Source: Holothuria scabra
Lineage: Eukaryota > Echinodermata > Holothuroidea > Aspidochirotida > Holothuriidae
Assembly (NCBI GenBank): GCA_037179385.1
Contig: CM074195.1
Span: 26,992,087 to 27,056,086 of the forward strand
DNA length: 64,000 bases
Direction: 5' to 3'
Positions 43,924-56,834 of this stretch are shown piece after piece (position 1 is the stretch's first letter; each line of letters starts with the position of its first letter). Under the pieces are notes generated by a model, which did no database searches, was not told the DNA's origin, and was given only the letters and a program-made list of their open reading frames with translations. A program made the position numbers and the translations under genes.

Positions 43924-44640
43924 CAAAATAAGCAGAAAAAGAGCAATGCCTCTGCCACCAACCAAGAAAAACGAAAACGATGGTACATTCTGTAATCCCG
44001 TGCTTTATAGATGAACAAGCAAGCAAATAGTAACAACAACAAGCAAATAGTAACAAAATACAGAATATGTACAAACTGAACGTTTCGAACCTCCTAGATT
44101 CCTTATCGACAGTATAATGGAAAGCTTAACAATGTTACGGAGAGGAAAGTACAAGCGACCTGATCATCGATCACGCTTGTTGGCCATGAATGAAAGGTCA
44201 CGGTTAAGACCGTGGACGTGACTCTCACACCTGAAGATTAGCCTTAATTCTTGTTTTTTTACGAATCTCAGTTGTAGAAAAGCCTCCCATCAATATCGCG
44301 AATTTTAGATCGTTCACACTGTGGAGGGGTTTGTTGAAGTTTTCTGCGACAGGGAAGCCGGTGCTTTTGTTACGAATGCTAGATTTGTGGTTGTTGAATC
44401 TTAGCCTAAATTTGGAGGAGGTCTCACCAATGTAAGAGATCGTCGGACACTTATCACACAAAAGAAGGTAAATGACATTGGAGGAATTACAAGAGTACGG
44501 GCCTGGTGATAATTGAATTCCCTTGGGGTGGATGTGCACTGTACGCTCTGTGATCATAATAAGCTCGGTTCTGCTGTTCAGGATTAGGCTTTTTCTTTTT
44601 GTTATGATAATTTAAAAGTACTTCTCCCATAGGCATAGCT
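43924..44640 (-). pseudogene. Penelope-like element 3' part with GIY-YIG endonuclease (unit 1)
   Basis: The minus-strand frame 44557-44225 encodes GPYSCNSSNVIYLLLCDKC, then ISYIGETSSKFRLRFNNHKS, SIRNKSTGFPVAENFN and FAILMG. This is a PLE GIY-YIG endonuclease: the cysteine-linked NVIYLLLC lead-in, the YIGET core, the catalytic Arg in RLRFNNHK, and PVAxxFN. A frame change caused by a T-run length difference cuts it at KTRIKANL, whereas unit 2 stays open longer. The 3' tail ends at 43924 in TA. The RT is absent, so the element is 5'-truncated. Confidence 0.85.
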
Positions 44641-44689
44641 GGCAGCGTTTGGGCATTACCCTGCCAGTACCCTGCCAAACCCTCTCTAA

Positions 44690-45348
<659 letters not shown>

Positions 45349-46150
45349 GGTCGAAATGCTGCGGAGCACTGTTGCAAAGGCAAGATTAACACCTAAAATG
45401 ATAAAGCCTTTGAAGCGTAAGACAGACATCTAGACATACGTACGAAGCATGAATCGAAAATACTCTAATATCGTGGTAATAAACACATTGTAAAAGTTCA
45501 ATACATACCTAAGTTTCATTCAAAATGAAAAGAAATGTTTCAAACAAATTTATCGTTTTTTTTTTCATTTACACAGACAATGGAAAACTTAAGTAGTTTT
45601 TTAATATTGAAACATACATTTCGTAGGCAGAGACGTTTAAGACAGTAATTGATGAAAAACAAGGTGATTAAAAATTTAGAAATATTATCAGCTATATGAC
45701 ATCTCTTTGTGTACAAGTCACTCTTTTGCAAAACTTTGAATCAAAGTCAAACCTTTTTTCCTCTTCAGCTTTTTAAATCAATCAAGAATTATGCAGACAC
45801 AGGAAGCTTTTTTTAATTAAACGTGCTTTTTACATTGTCGATTTCGTGTACAAATTAACAATCGCTTGTTAGCAAACATGAGTTTTATTAAATGGAATAG
45901 TCGAACCAAAAAGAAATATCACATCTTTTACAATATCTGTTCCTCGGGTATCCTTCCACGGAATTCAAGGAATTTTGCGCTTTTGGCAAGGTCACAAGGT
46001 TTAATGTGTCTATACGCATGCCTTGGTATATCTGCCTACCCAGCGAACGCTCATCTCCTTGCTTTTCATTGTCTTACGTAAAAACCCACTGAATTCAAAA
46101 CGGCCACGAAGACTGAAGGTACACTTCACACTTCACACAGTGGGTCTTTA

Positions 46151-47497
46151 CACTGTTAAAAATTTCTGTAAATTTACAGACTTTTTTTAACTTAAACTTT
46201 TTGTATTTTACTTTTAATAGAGATTTTCTGTATCTTTACAGACACTTTGTATTGCTACAATAAAAAGAGGCTGTTTAACATGTATTTTCTGTTTATTTGA
46301 AAAACCATTTCTGACTGCTTTTTTAACCAAATTTTACTGCTTTGTAAAACTTTTTCTGTAAATTTACAGAAATTTTAACAGTATTTTGTATTTTTCTGAT
46401 TTCACATAAAAATACTGTCATTTAACAAACATTCATTTTGTTTTTAAGCTGAAAAAGAAACAAAAATAGGCCCAAACAAACAAATAAGAAACAGCCAGAA
46501 AATTTTCAATATATAACATGCATCGTTCTGCGAAGTTTCAGTTTAAAAAAAAAAAATTTTGGCAAATTTATGGCCCTATTTGAAAATTAACTTACATTTA
46601 TTATAAAAGCGTACCTAGTTATTACGTTCTTAGTTATAAATACCATACAACTGGTGTTTTGTCACACATTTTTAAGTAAAAAGAAATTGTAAGGCCCTAA
46701 TTTCAGAGCACTGACAATTTGTATACTGATGTCAACTCATCGCCACAGGCGCTCATGCACTTGATCGGAGCAAATTAAAAACGTTTCACAAATTTACTTG
46801 AAAGAGTCTGTCAAATTTACCACTTTATGACGTAAATCTCATTTTGCATAAATGGGTGGAGCTTATTTTGTAGGCATTTTCCTAACAAAAGGATTGCTGT
46901 TGCTTTGAATAATATCTTCTTTGGCGTTTTTTAATTAGGAAGTGATAAACTTATTGTTTACCTTGTCTGGAAATGTTTGCAATCAATGTATTTGCATTCT
47001 TTGTCATATTTATTTTAAAAACAATTATTATATTGTACAAAAAATGTGACTTTCCAATTATAAAGTTCCTAGAGATAGCAGTCTACTTGACAACAATATG
47101 ACAACAAAGCATCCTCAATCTGTTTTGATTGAAAACAACTTCGTAACGACACATTACGTTGATAAGCAAATACCTGATCCACGTAATGATGAAGTGTATG
47201 TTACGTAATAACATATGAAAGGTAAAAAAGCGATATTATAATTAATATTAAAACGTCGGGAATGAAAACAGTAGGCTGTAAATTCACATAAAATTAAGGT
47301 AAACAAAACAGAACAATTCTGTAATTCGATTTTACAGTAGACTTTTGTAAACTAATTTACATGCAAAAACTGTAAAGAAAAAACAAACCCTTAATGTTTT
47401 TTCATGATTACAGTCTGGCTGTAAAAAAACATTATTTGGTTGGAAAAAAATTTGCCATAAAAATTATGTAAATTTACAGAGAAATTTTTTAACAGTG
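46151..47497. mobile_element. 1347-bp TIR element with TA flanks (unit 1)
   Basis: The left end CACTGTTAAAAATTTCTGTA and right end (reverse complement CACTGTTAAAAAATTTCTCTG) are inverted, with TA on each side (46149-46150 and 47498-47499), as in Tc1/mariner-type insertion. The 16-bp palindrome TCTGTAAATTTACAGA occurs at 46165-46180 and 46355-46370, and a partial one near the right end. No transposase frame: a non-autonomous element. The same insertion is at 55331-56677. Confidence 0.8.
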
Positions 47498-47654
47498 TAC
47501 TAATCAAGACAAACAAAAATGTTTGTGATCTTTCGATCTGTTTATTGACAGTAGCCAGAATGCAAAAATTCATTGTGGTTTCGATGAAACGTTTTTTTCC
47601 AAATAATGCCATAATATCCCATTTTTCGTACTTGGGCAAACGCTATGACTTGTT

Positions 47655-48121
47655 GGTAGTAAGTTAGTTAGTTGGTAAGTTGGTTAGTTAGTTGGTTAGT
47701 TGGTTAGTTGGTTTGGTTGTTGGTTAGTTGGTTAGTTGGTAAGTTGGTTATTTGGGAGGTTAGTTACTTGGTAACATGGATAGATGAATTGATGGCTACT
47801 TGGTTAGTTTATTAGTTGGTTAGTTGGTTAAATGGATAAATGGATAGATGGTTAGTTGGTTAGTTTATTAGTTAGTTAGTTGGTTATTTGGTAAGTTGGT
47901 TAGTTGGTTAATTGGTTAGATTTATAGATGGATAGATTGATAGATGGATGCATGGATAGTTGCATGTATGGAGATGAATAGATGGATAGATGCATAGATT
48001 GATACATGGACAAATTGATAGATGCATATATGACAGATAGATAGACAGACAGATAGACAGCCAGATAGACAGCCATACAGACAGATAGACAAACAGACAG
48101 ACAGATATACAGATAGATAGC
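47655..48121. repeat. Degenerate GTTA/GATA/GACA tetranucleotide array (unit 1)
   Basis: GGTTAGTTGGTTAGTTGG grades into GATAGATGGATAGATTG and then CAGACAGATAGACAGCC. It ends at the 3' tail of a reverse SINE (48121), so it probably expanded from the SINE's short tandem tail. Confidence 0.95.
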
Positions 48122-48360
48122 GTTTAACGACTCAGTTTTCAACCTATTGCTTCAATTTGAGCCAGCCACGGCCTTTTTTCCAGTTGTGGCCTACAGGTTT
48201 GTTTTTCCTACTCCATTGCTAATAAGGAGCATAATGCGCAACAGTAGGAGGTTCCATATTTAGAGTCTTTGGTAAGACTCAACCTGGGAATAGTTCCCGT
48301 GCCTTCCGCATGAGAGGCGGATGCTCTTACCGTTAGACCAAACACGTTAGACCAAGCATG
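48122..48360 (-). mobile_element. tRNA-Glu SINE (unit 1)
   Basis: Full-length reverse copy: TTTAACGACTCAGTTTTC, TTTGAGCCAGCCACGGCC, AGTTGTGGCCTACAGG, GGAGCATAATGCGCAACAG, AAGACTCAACCTGGGAATAG, then the tRNA-like head GCATGAGAGGCGGATGCTC and TTACCGTTAGACCAAACACG. Confidence 0.85.
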
Positions 48361-48414
48361 TTGGTAGCATACATGTCCATGTTCATATGTAAACTTTGCG
48401 AACTCTTGCAATTT

Positions 48415-48830
48415 TCGCTTTTTGACCTGCTACGCGAACCCAGATTATGTTTGACCTCTAAAAAACAACAAGGGTGTTTTCCTACTGTTGAAGATGAAAT
48501 GGATACCAGTTGACTATCGATGAACATGTCAACAAGGTTTTCAATGTTTGACCAGCAATGACCCAGATGATATTTGACATTCACCAAATCTATTCGGTTC
48601 GCCTTTTAAGCATGAAGTTTTCACAAATCCTGTTTAAGTTTATTCAAACCCCCTAACTTGATAGATCGTTTAAGAATGGTTTTCAGAGTTTGAAACCGTG
48701 TGACCCCACATGGTCTTTGACCACCAAAACAGAAGTAATAATTTTATTACCATAATGCATTGGCATATTAAGTGTAAAATTTTTCCAAACTTCCTACCTT
48801 GGATCATGGAGTGTTTCCAGACCATTTCAT
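48415..48830. repeat. DR1-type repeat family, diverged (unit 1)
   Basis: TGTTTGACCTCTAAAAAACA, CAACAAGGTTTTCAATGTTT, TGACATTCACCAAATC, and CGTGTGACCCCACATGGTC show the family order, with weaker DR1 cores. Confidence 0.65.
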
Positions 48831-51270
48831 CACTTTTTGTAGACAATAACTGATGATGAATCACATATATATACTTAAAAGAATTTCGAAATAATTTCAT
48901 TGGCAATGTATTATGGCATTACTTGGCTAAATATATGTATAAAACGACTCGATTGGTAACCTCGATGAAAAAGATTTTATTTATTTCCCAAAAATGAAGT
49001 TTCACAAAAAAAAAATGTGGTAGGGTACTGATGCTCATGAGAACTTTCCACGCTGAAGTTTTTTGCCGTAGACTTACCGTGTTTTCTTGTGACTGGGGTA
49101 TGAAACCACTTTTGGCTTGTATGACGGGACACCAAAATCTCTGTTAAACTGGCACAAACAATGCAAAAATGTTTCAAATAGCATTCACGGAGTACACTGT
49201 TTCAAAATGGGTCCACCTTACACTTTAGCTACCAACAAATGGAGCTAGTTTTGTTTCTGAACATCCAAACTTTTCCCCATCAGTTGCAAAATGTCATTTA
49301 TTTACATAGTAGGGGTCAGGGGGACAAGGATGGTACACTGTGACCTTGCTATACCTGATGATGTAAGCATTGAAAATATTGTGGCTTCCTACTGATATGT
49401 ACACAGATAACTAATTTGCACTAGATAAAAGGGTTGGCAGTATTACCTAGTGTTCAGACTGGTACAATTTTTGGGTGTTACACCAAACACCAAACAAACA
49501 ATTTTTATTTTCATGATCACTTTTTACATTAATTTCACTGTCTGACTGAATTGTCCACAAACTTCAATGTGTAGCACCAAATCCAATAATTCGGTATCAA
49601 GTTTTTCAATTCCCAGCTTAAATATATTACGTCAAACTGCTGAGGTGACATTCCAGTAGAAACCTCATTGAATTTACATGTGGTATCCCATTCACAACCG
49701 ACCGAGCCAACAGTATCAAAAGTTATGACTCCTTAAATCCTTGCAAGATTGCACAAAGCTTAAAACTCAACTGAATTTAACTAAACTATAAAAAATGGGA
49801 AATAAAATATATACCCACACTTTCCATATTTTTTTTCAGTTTGTCACGTTTTGATTGTTGTTAATATCATGTTCACATTACTCAGTTTGAATCATATATT
49901 ATAATTTCTTCAGTCCCAACACACTTAAAAAGCTCTGTGATTTCGATGGCGTAGGTAACATGGGACACCACGGGACACCACTTTTCTTTTTCATCTAGAT
50001 GGTGGATAATACATTACATAGTGGGGGAAGGGGTAGTAGTGTTTATCATTAGCATGTAAATGTTATAGGAGTCATATTCGTATTTATATATTCTAGTTGT
50101 GTAAGCAATTAAGAACATCTCAGTTATTAGGGCCAGACCAGAAAAGCTTGCAAGCTTCATCTGGTTCCTTTTCTACTGTCTTCATACTCACGTTTCTTGT
50201 AAATATTATTACGTATTGTATCATAATAATAATGATAATGAATGTACGTTTGCATGTAGTACAGTTGAAAAAAAAATAAACAATAAACAAAAACAAAACA
50301 AAAAAACAAATGCTATCACTATTAGGCATTGTGAATGGAATTGGCTTGATTGAGGGAATTTGAGAGAGGGCATGACAGGACGATCCACAATGCGGACTTG
50401 CCACCATGACTCATCAAATTTTCTAAGCCAGTCAGAGCTAAACGCAGATCTAGTCGGGTATCTTACTCCCCAGCTAATTATAGTGCTACCTCACGCCGCG
50501 TAATGAAAGAGATCACAACAGTCTACATGCAAAAGCCAGTGAAACCTACAACACCTAGATTTTTTATGTATCGTGACTGAATTGCATGAAAAGTCTTTTG
50601 TGGTTACACATGGCGGCATGAGCAGAGTAGTGAGTGTACGAGGCTGTGCTAGTTCGGAGCTAGTGTATGATATGTCTATTTCTGTAGGGAGGGAGAAAGT
50701 AATAAACAGCCACTGTTGTTGCTCTATACTCGCGTCAGATGACGACACACGTCAGACGACGATACGGTAAGTTCAAATGTGGAACCGTCTTCGCATGGAC
50801 AATTTTGATGAGTTTGTGCGCGATGTGACAGCAGGATATCGAGCAGGAAATGTGATAAACAATAGATGCCGTTGCTTCAGTTGTCCTTGAATTGTTCAGA
50901 TTAAGCACTTTACTTGATCAGTAGAGGTTACCAGTATTTTGGACCTAGGGATCTGAGTTTGCCATGGTAACCACTGAGGAATGAGGAATTATTTTAAACA
51001 GAGTAGAATGATGGGACACGTGGTCACATCCGCCATGTCAACTTGCAAATAGGTGCATTTTGTCAACCATTGTCCGTTAACCTGGAAGATCACACTATTT
51101 GTTTAGCTGGCCCTTAAATCTCATCTGACATAGCTTTAGGTTACTCATACGATAAAGTACATTTAACTAGAATATAATAACTGAGTTAATTACCCATGTC
51201 CCAGTTTTTTCCAATAATCTGTTGGGACACCAAATACATTCTGGTGGATAAAATTGTAATGAGAGATCTA
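48831..51270. other. Unit 1 interior without recognisable genes
   Basis: Several short open frames occur, identical in both duplication units. That reflects recent duplication, not coding conservation. No splice-supported exon or family motif seen. Poly-A-rich AAAACAAAACAAAAAAAC near 50290. Confidence 0.5.
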
Positions 51271-51279
51271 CACAGGTGA

Positions 51280-51815
51280 AATTCAGTGGGGCACTTGGGG
51301 GGGGGGGGATTGGGCCCTGCCCCCCCCCTTCACTGAAGCCATTCTTTCTACATCCTAAAAAATATAGCCATATTTTGGTAACACAAATTTCATTTCAAAA
51401 AGATAGCATAGGTGGTACCAGATTGCATGTAAGGACACCCAATTTCTCAAAACTTTTCAAAGTGGAAGGATTGTCTCTGCAAGGCCATCAGTGATGTCAT
51501 TTTTTTTAATTCCTAAAATAGGCAAAGTTTACTTTAAAAGGTAGCCCCTGTATCTCCCTGGTAGCACCGTTTACTTTTAAGGACACCTTCCTCTTTAAGA
51601 ATTCTCGATCATTTTCAAAATGTTCTCTACGCTCCGCACCAGCTAATGGTAGCGCTCCACTAAGTACATTTTCGGGTCAAGGTTATTAAAAAAAAAAACT
51701 TCCTGATCACTTTACAGTTCGCGAACTTATTTTTGAAGTGACCATTTTATTGCAAACGGCAAGAGAGGATAGCGACTCGTTAGATTCTTCATATAAGTCT
51801 GGAAAATGCTATTTC
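51280..51815. repeat. CGCTCCGC-family repeat with G/C run (unit 1)
   Basis: CAGTGGGGCACTTGGGGG and a C run, then AAGATAGCATAGGTGGTACC, CTACGCTCCGCACCAGCTAA, TTCCTGATCACTTTACAG and AAGTGACCATTTTATTGC. Related to 18.8-20 kb and 61.0-61.3 kb. Confidence 0.6.
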
Positions 51816-52048
51816 GCTTGTACTTTCCTCTCCGTAACATTGTTAAGCTTTCCATTATACTGTCGATAAGGAATCTAGGAGGTTCGAAACGTTCAGTTTG
51901 TACATATTCTGTATTTTGTTACTATTTGCTTGTTGTTGTTACTATTTGCTTGCTTGTTCATCTATAAAGCACGGGATTACAGAATGTACCATCGTTTTCG
52001 TTTTTCTTGGTTGGTGGCAGAGGCATTGCTCTTTTTCTGCTTATTTTG
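51816..52048 (+). mobile_element. Inverted 233-bp PLE 3' end at the duplication junction
   Basis: GCTTGTACTTTCCTCTCCG through CTTTTTCTGCTTATTTTG is the reverse complement of 43924-44157 (and of 52127-52360). With the TA spacer (52049-52126) it makes a large palindrome. It sits exactly between the two duplication units. Confidence 0.92.
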
Positions 52049-52057
52049 TATATATAT

Positions 52058-52126
<69 letters not shown>
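52049..52126. repeat. (TA)n spacer of the palindrome
   Basis: 78 bp of TA with a single AAATA interruption. Confidence 0.97.
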
Positions 52127-52128
<2 letters not shown>

Positions 52129-52850
52129 AAATAAGCAGAAAAAGAGCAATGCCTCTGCCACCAACCAAGAAAAACGAAAACGATGGTACATTCTGTAATC
52201 CCGTGCTTTATAGATGAACAAGCAAGCAAATAGTAACAACAACAAGCAAATAGTAACAAAATACAGAATATGTACAAACTGAACGTTTCGAACCTCCTAG
52301 ATTCCTTATCGACAGTATAATGGAAAGCTTAACAATGTTACGGAGAGGAAAGTACAAGCGACCTGACCATCGATCACGCTTGTTGGCCATGAATGAAAGG
52401 TCACGGTTAAGACCGTGGACGTGACTCTCACACCTGAAGATTAGCCTTAATTCTTGTTTTTTACGAATCTCAGTTGTAGAAAAGCCTCCCATCAATATCG
52501 CGAATTTTAAATCGTTCACACTGTGGAGGGGTTTGTTGAAGTGTTCTGCGACAGGGAAGCCGGTGCTTTTGTTACGAATGCTAGATTTGTGGTTGTTGAA
52601 TCTTAGCCTAAATTTGGAGGAGGTCTCACCTATGTAAGAGATCGTCAGACAGTTATCACACAAAAGAAGGTAAATGACATTGAAGGAATTACAAGAGTAC
52701 GGGCCTGGTGATAATTGAATTCCCTTGGGGTGGATGTGCACTGTACGCTCTGTGATCATAATAAGCTCGGTTCTGCTCTTCAGGATTAGGCTTTTTCTTT
52801 TTGTTATGATAATTTAAAAGTACTTCTCCCATAGGCATAGCTGGCAGCGT
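52127..52850 (-). pseudogene. Penelope-like element 3' part with GIY-YIG endonuclease (unit 2)
   Basis: The minus-strand frame 52759-52208 is longer than in unit 1. It has YSCNSFNVIYLLLCDNC, SYIGETSSKFRLRFNNHKSS, TGFPVAEHFNK, FAILMG, and continues RCESHVHGLNRDLSF, the expected HxxGLNxD end of PLE proteins. It thus encodes a complete GIY-YIG region, but no RT is present upstream. Confidence 0.87.
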
Positions 52851-52889
52851 TTGGGCATTACCCTGCCAGTACCCTGCCAAAATCCTCTC

Positions 52890-53590
52890 TAATGCCCTAC
52901 GCAGGATTCAAGGAACCAGCAGAGAGGAAGCCTTGAAGAAAAAGAGCAAGTCTGGTACCAATCTACGTATTCCTTTCTTATCACCCTTCGGTCCGTCCTA
53001 TTTTACACGCTATCCACAAAAATGTAGAGTTGCTCCGACAAGACCCCTCAACCCGTGATGTTTTCCCGGAACCCCCATCACTCCTTTTAGAGTTGAGAAA
53101 AAATTTAGCCAACCATTTAGTTCGGGCTTCCCACCCACAAACTTCTTTCAACAACACGGCTGGTACCTTTCCATGTAACCGTCCGAGGTGTAATACATGT
53201 CCAGTTGTTGGCAAACACGACCTCGTCAACATTTCAGGCCCCAACGGCAACAGCTTTATTGTCAAACAAAGATTCTCCTGCATTTCCTCTAATGTAGTTT
53301 ATATTTTAGCATGTGGGAGATGTAACTCGTTGTATGTGGGAGAGACCAAGCGCCGCCTCGCGGATCGAGTCACCGAGCATATATATATATATATATAGAA
53401 TCTCCATGGATACCCGGTGGCTGCACATTTTAATCCCCCTTCACCTTGTTCTATACAGCATTTAACTGTTACGGCAGCTGTAATGTGCCGAGGCTCCGAT
53501 CGTTACCGCCTTAGTGCTGAAAACCGACTGATCATGAGGCTAGGTACTCTCGCTCCACACGGCCTTAATGTTAGAATTGACCTTTTGTAA
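52890..53590 (+). pseudogene. Second PLE fragment with TA array inside the GIY-YIG domain (unit 2)
   Basis: The frame 53030-53398 encodes [52 protein letters not shown] and [15 protein letters not shown], then enters ATATAT. Beyond the array, in a frame starting at 53400, [33 protein letters not shown] and [10 protein letters not shown] with stop complete the protein. So a short TA tract lies inside the conserved linker between TEH and PVAxHFN. The part before 52890 (RT) is missing. Confidence 0.85.
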
Positions 53591-53982
53591 TATTCACCCC
53601 TTTTTGAGCCAGTTTTTACTCCTTTTACACTTACCCGTTCGTGCTCATTTTTTACTGTGTAGGCCTAATTATTATTTTTTTCCGAACCTAGCTTTTGTCT
53701 ACTTTTTTCCGACCATGTTCGATTTGTACGAGCACTTTTTCATCCAGGACGCTCTTTTTCTTTTTTCGATTTGTGTCTCATCCTTCGCACTCATGTTTTC
53801 TGACAGTCACTTTCGTGCGGTTCTGTTTTTACAGCGATCGCTTCGGATTTGTTGTTTGTCGTGTCCAATTGTTACTGTTGGTTGTTCAGTTTGGCTTTTG
53901 CCACCTGATGAAGGGTTTATACCCGAAACGTGGTGGAGTTTTCCGCAAACTGTTAAGCACTTTTTACTACCTTTTTCGACCT
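53590..53982 (+). other. PLE 3' region with hammerhead-core-like motif
   Basis: Non-coding tail after the PLE stop. At 53905-53929 it has CTGATGA, a GGGT/ACCC stem with TTAT loop, then GAAAC, the arrangement of the conserved hammerhead ribozyme core. PLEs are known to carry hammerhead motifs. Stem III and a cleavage triplet were not found in the expected place, while CCAC (53901-53904) can pair with GTGG (53930-53933), so the assignment is tentative. Confidence 0.4.
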
Positions 53983-54132
<150 letters not shown>

Positions 54133-54441
54133 CACTAATTGGGCACTTAGGGGGAAAGTTGTTGTTGAAAAGTCGACCTTAGGGGGAAAAAATTTTTGAG
54201 GTGAAATATAAGTTTTGCCATAACGTTTCTACACACTTTTTCTATAGGAATACGTTAACGGACAAGGGCGCCCTCCTAGATTTACAAAGTAGATGCAATT
54301 ACTTCAATTTTGTCAAATTTAGGGACACTTAGCTGTTAACACGAACGGATGGCTGGCCATTGAAATAACGTTGTTTATATGTTTAGACGTTAGTTTTTCG
54401 CCCTATGTACAAGCAGATATAGCAATTTCCCCCTAAGGTGG

Positions 54442-54443
<2 letters not shown>
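54133..54443 (+). mobile_element. TA-array-associated MITE, copy 3
   Basis: Flanked on both sides by TA arrays. The left end is CACTAATTGGGCACTTAGGGG followed by GAAAGTTGTTG. The right end in reverse complement is TTCCCACCTTAGGGGGAAA, so the termini are imperfect inverted repeats sharing CTTAGGGGGAAA. It matches 42600-42858 in reverse. No coding capacity. Absent from unit 1. Confidence 0.7.

Positions 54444-54526
<83 letters not shown>
54444..54526. repeat. (TA)n array (unit 2)
   Basis: About 80 bp of TA, after which units 1 and 2 realign at AAGGTCGAAATGCTGCGG. Confidence 0.97.
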
Positions 54527-54530
<4 letters not shown>

Positions 54531-55330
54531 CGAAATGCTGCGGAGCACTGTTGCAAAGGCAAGATTAACACCTAAAATGATAAAGCCTTTGAAGCGTAAG
54601 ACAGACATCTAGACATACGTACGAAGCATGAATCGAAAATACTCTAATATCCTGGTAATAAACACATTGTAAAAGTTCAATACATACCTAAGTTTCATTC
54701 AAAATAAAAAGAAATGTTTCGAACAAATTTATCGTTTTTTTTTTTCATTTACACAGACAATGGAAAACTTAAGTAGTTTTTTAATATTGAAACATACATT
54801 TCGTAGGCAGAGACGTTTAAGACAGTAATTGATGAAAAACAAGGTGATTAAAAATTTAGAAATATTATCAGCTATATGACATCTCTTTGTGTACAAGTCA
54901 CTCTTTTGCAAAACTTTGAATCAAAGTCACACCTTTTTTCCTCTTCAGCTTTTTAAATCAATCAAGAATTATGCAGACACAGGAAGCTTTTTTTAATTAA
55001 ACGTGCTTTTTACATTGTCGATTTCGTGTACAAATTAACAATCGCTTGTTAGCAAACATGAGTTTTATCAAATGGAATAGTCGAACCAAAAAGAAATATC
55101 ACATCTTTTACAATATCTGTTCCTCGGGTATCCTTCCACGGAATTCAAGGAATTTTGCGCTTTTGGCAAGGTCACAAGGTTTAATGTGTCTATACGCATG
55201 CCTTGGTATATCTGCCTACCCAGCGAACGCTCATCTCCTTGCTTTTCATTGTCTTACGTAAAAACCCACTGAATTCAAAACGGCCACGAAGACTGAAGGT
55301 ACACTTCACACTTCACACAGTGGGTCTTTA

Positions 55331-56677
55331 CACTGTTAAAAATTTCTGTAAATTTACAGACTTTTTTTAACTTAAACTTTTTGTATTTTACTTTTAATAG
55401 AGATTTTCTGTATCTTTACAGACACTTTGTATTGCTACAATAAAAAGAGGCTGTTTAACATGTATTTTCTGTTTATTTGAAAAACCATTTCTGACTGCTT
55501 TTTTAACCAAATTTTACTGCTTTGTAAAACTTTTTCTGTAAATTTACAGAAATTTTAACAGTATTTTGTATTTTTCTGATTTCACATAAAAATACTGTCA
55601 TTTAACAAACATTCATTTTGTTTTTAAGCTGAAAAAGAAACAAAAATAGGCCCAAACAAACAAATAAGAAACAGCCAGAAAATTTTCAATATATAACATG
55701 CATCGTTCTGCGAAGTTTCAGTTTAAAAAAAAAAAATTTTGGCAAATTTATGGCCCTATTTGAAAATTAACTTACATTTATTATAAAAGCGTACCTAGTT
55801 ATTACGTTCTTAGTTATAAATACCATACAACTGGTGTTTTGTCACACATTTTTAAGTAAAAAGAAATTGTAAGGCCCTAATTTCAGAGCACTGACAATTT
55901 GTATACTGATGTCAACTCATCGCCACAGGCGCTCATGCACTTGATCGGAGCAAATTAAAAACGTTTCACAAATTTACTTGAAAGAGTCTGTCAAATTTAC
56001 CACTTTATGACGTAAATCTCATTTTGCATAAATGGGTGGAGCTTATTTTGTAGGCATTTTCCTAACAAAAGGATTGCTGTTGCTTTGAATAATATCTTCT
56101 TTGGCGTTTTTTAATTAGGAAGTGATAAACTTATTGTTTACCTTGTCTGGAAATGTTTGCAATCAATGTATTTGCATTCTTTGTCATATTTATTTTAAAA
56201 ACAATTATTATATTGTACAAAAAATGTGACTTTCCAATTATAAAGTTCCTAGAGATAGCAGTCTACTTGACAACAATATGACAACAAAGCATCCTCAATC
56301 TGTTTTGATTGAAAACAACTTCGTAACGACACATTACGTTGATAAGCAAATACCTGATCCACGTAATGATGAAGTGTATGTTACGTAATAACATATGAAA
56401 GGTAAAAAAGCGATATTATAATTAATATTAAAACGTCGGGAATGAAAACAGTAGGCTGTAAATTCACATAAAATTAAGGTAAACAAAACAGAACAATTCT
56501 GTAATTCGATTTTACAGTAGACTTTTGTAAACTAATTTACATGCAAAAACTGTAAAGAAAAAACAAACCCTTAATGTTTTTTCATGATTACAGTCTGGCT
56601 GTAAAAAAACATTATTTGGTTGGAAAAAAATTTGCCATAAAAATTATGTAAATTTACAGAGAAATTTTTTAACAGTG
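55331..56677. mobile_element. 1347-bp TIR element with TA flanks (unit 2)
   Basis: Duplicate of 46151-47497, same ends and TA flanks. Its presence at the same relative place shows that insertion preceded the segmental duplication. Confidence 0.8.
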
Positions 56678-56834
56678 TACTAATCAAGACAAACAAAAAT
56701 GTTTGTGATCTTTCGATCTGTTTATTGACAGTAGCCAGAATGCAAAAATTCATTGTGGTTTCGATGAAACGTTTTTTCCAAATAATGCCATAATATCCCA
56801 TTTTTCGTACTTGGGCAAACGCTGTGACTTGTTG

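Noticed and set aside
54140..54190. TTAGGG words in the MITE ends as telomeric repeats
   Set aside because: They occur singly within CTTAGGGGGAAA, not as tandem arrays.
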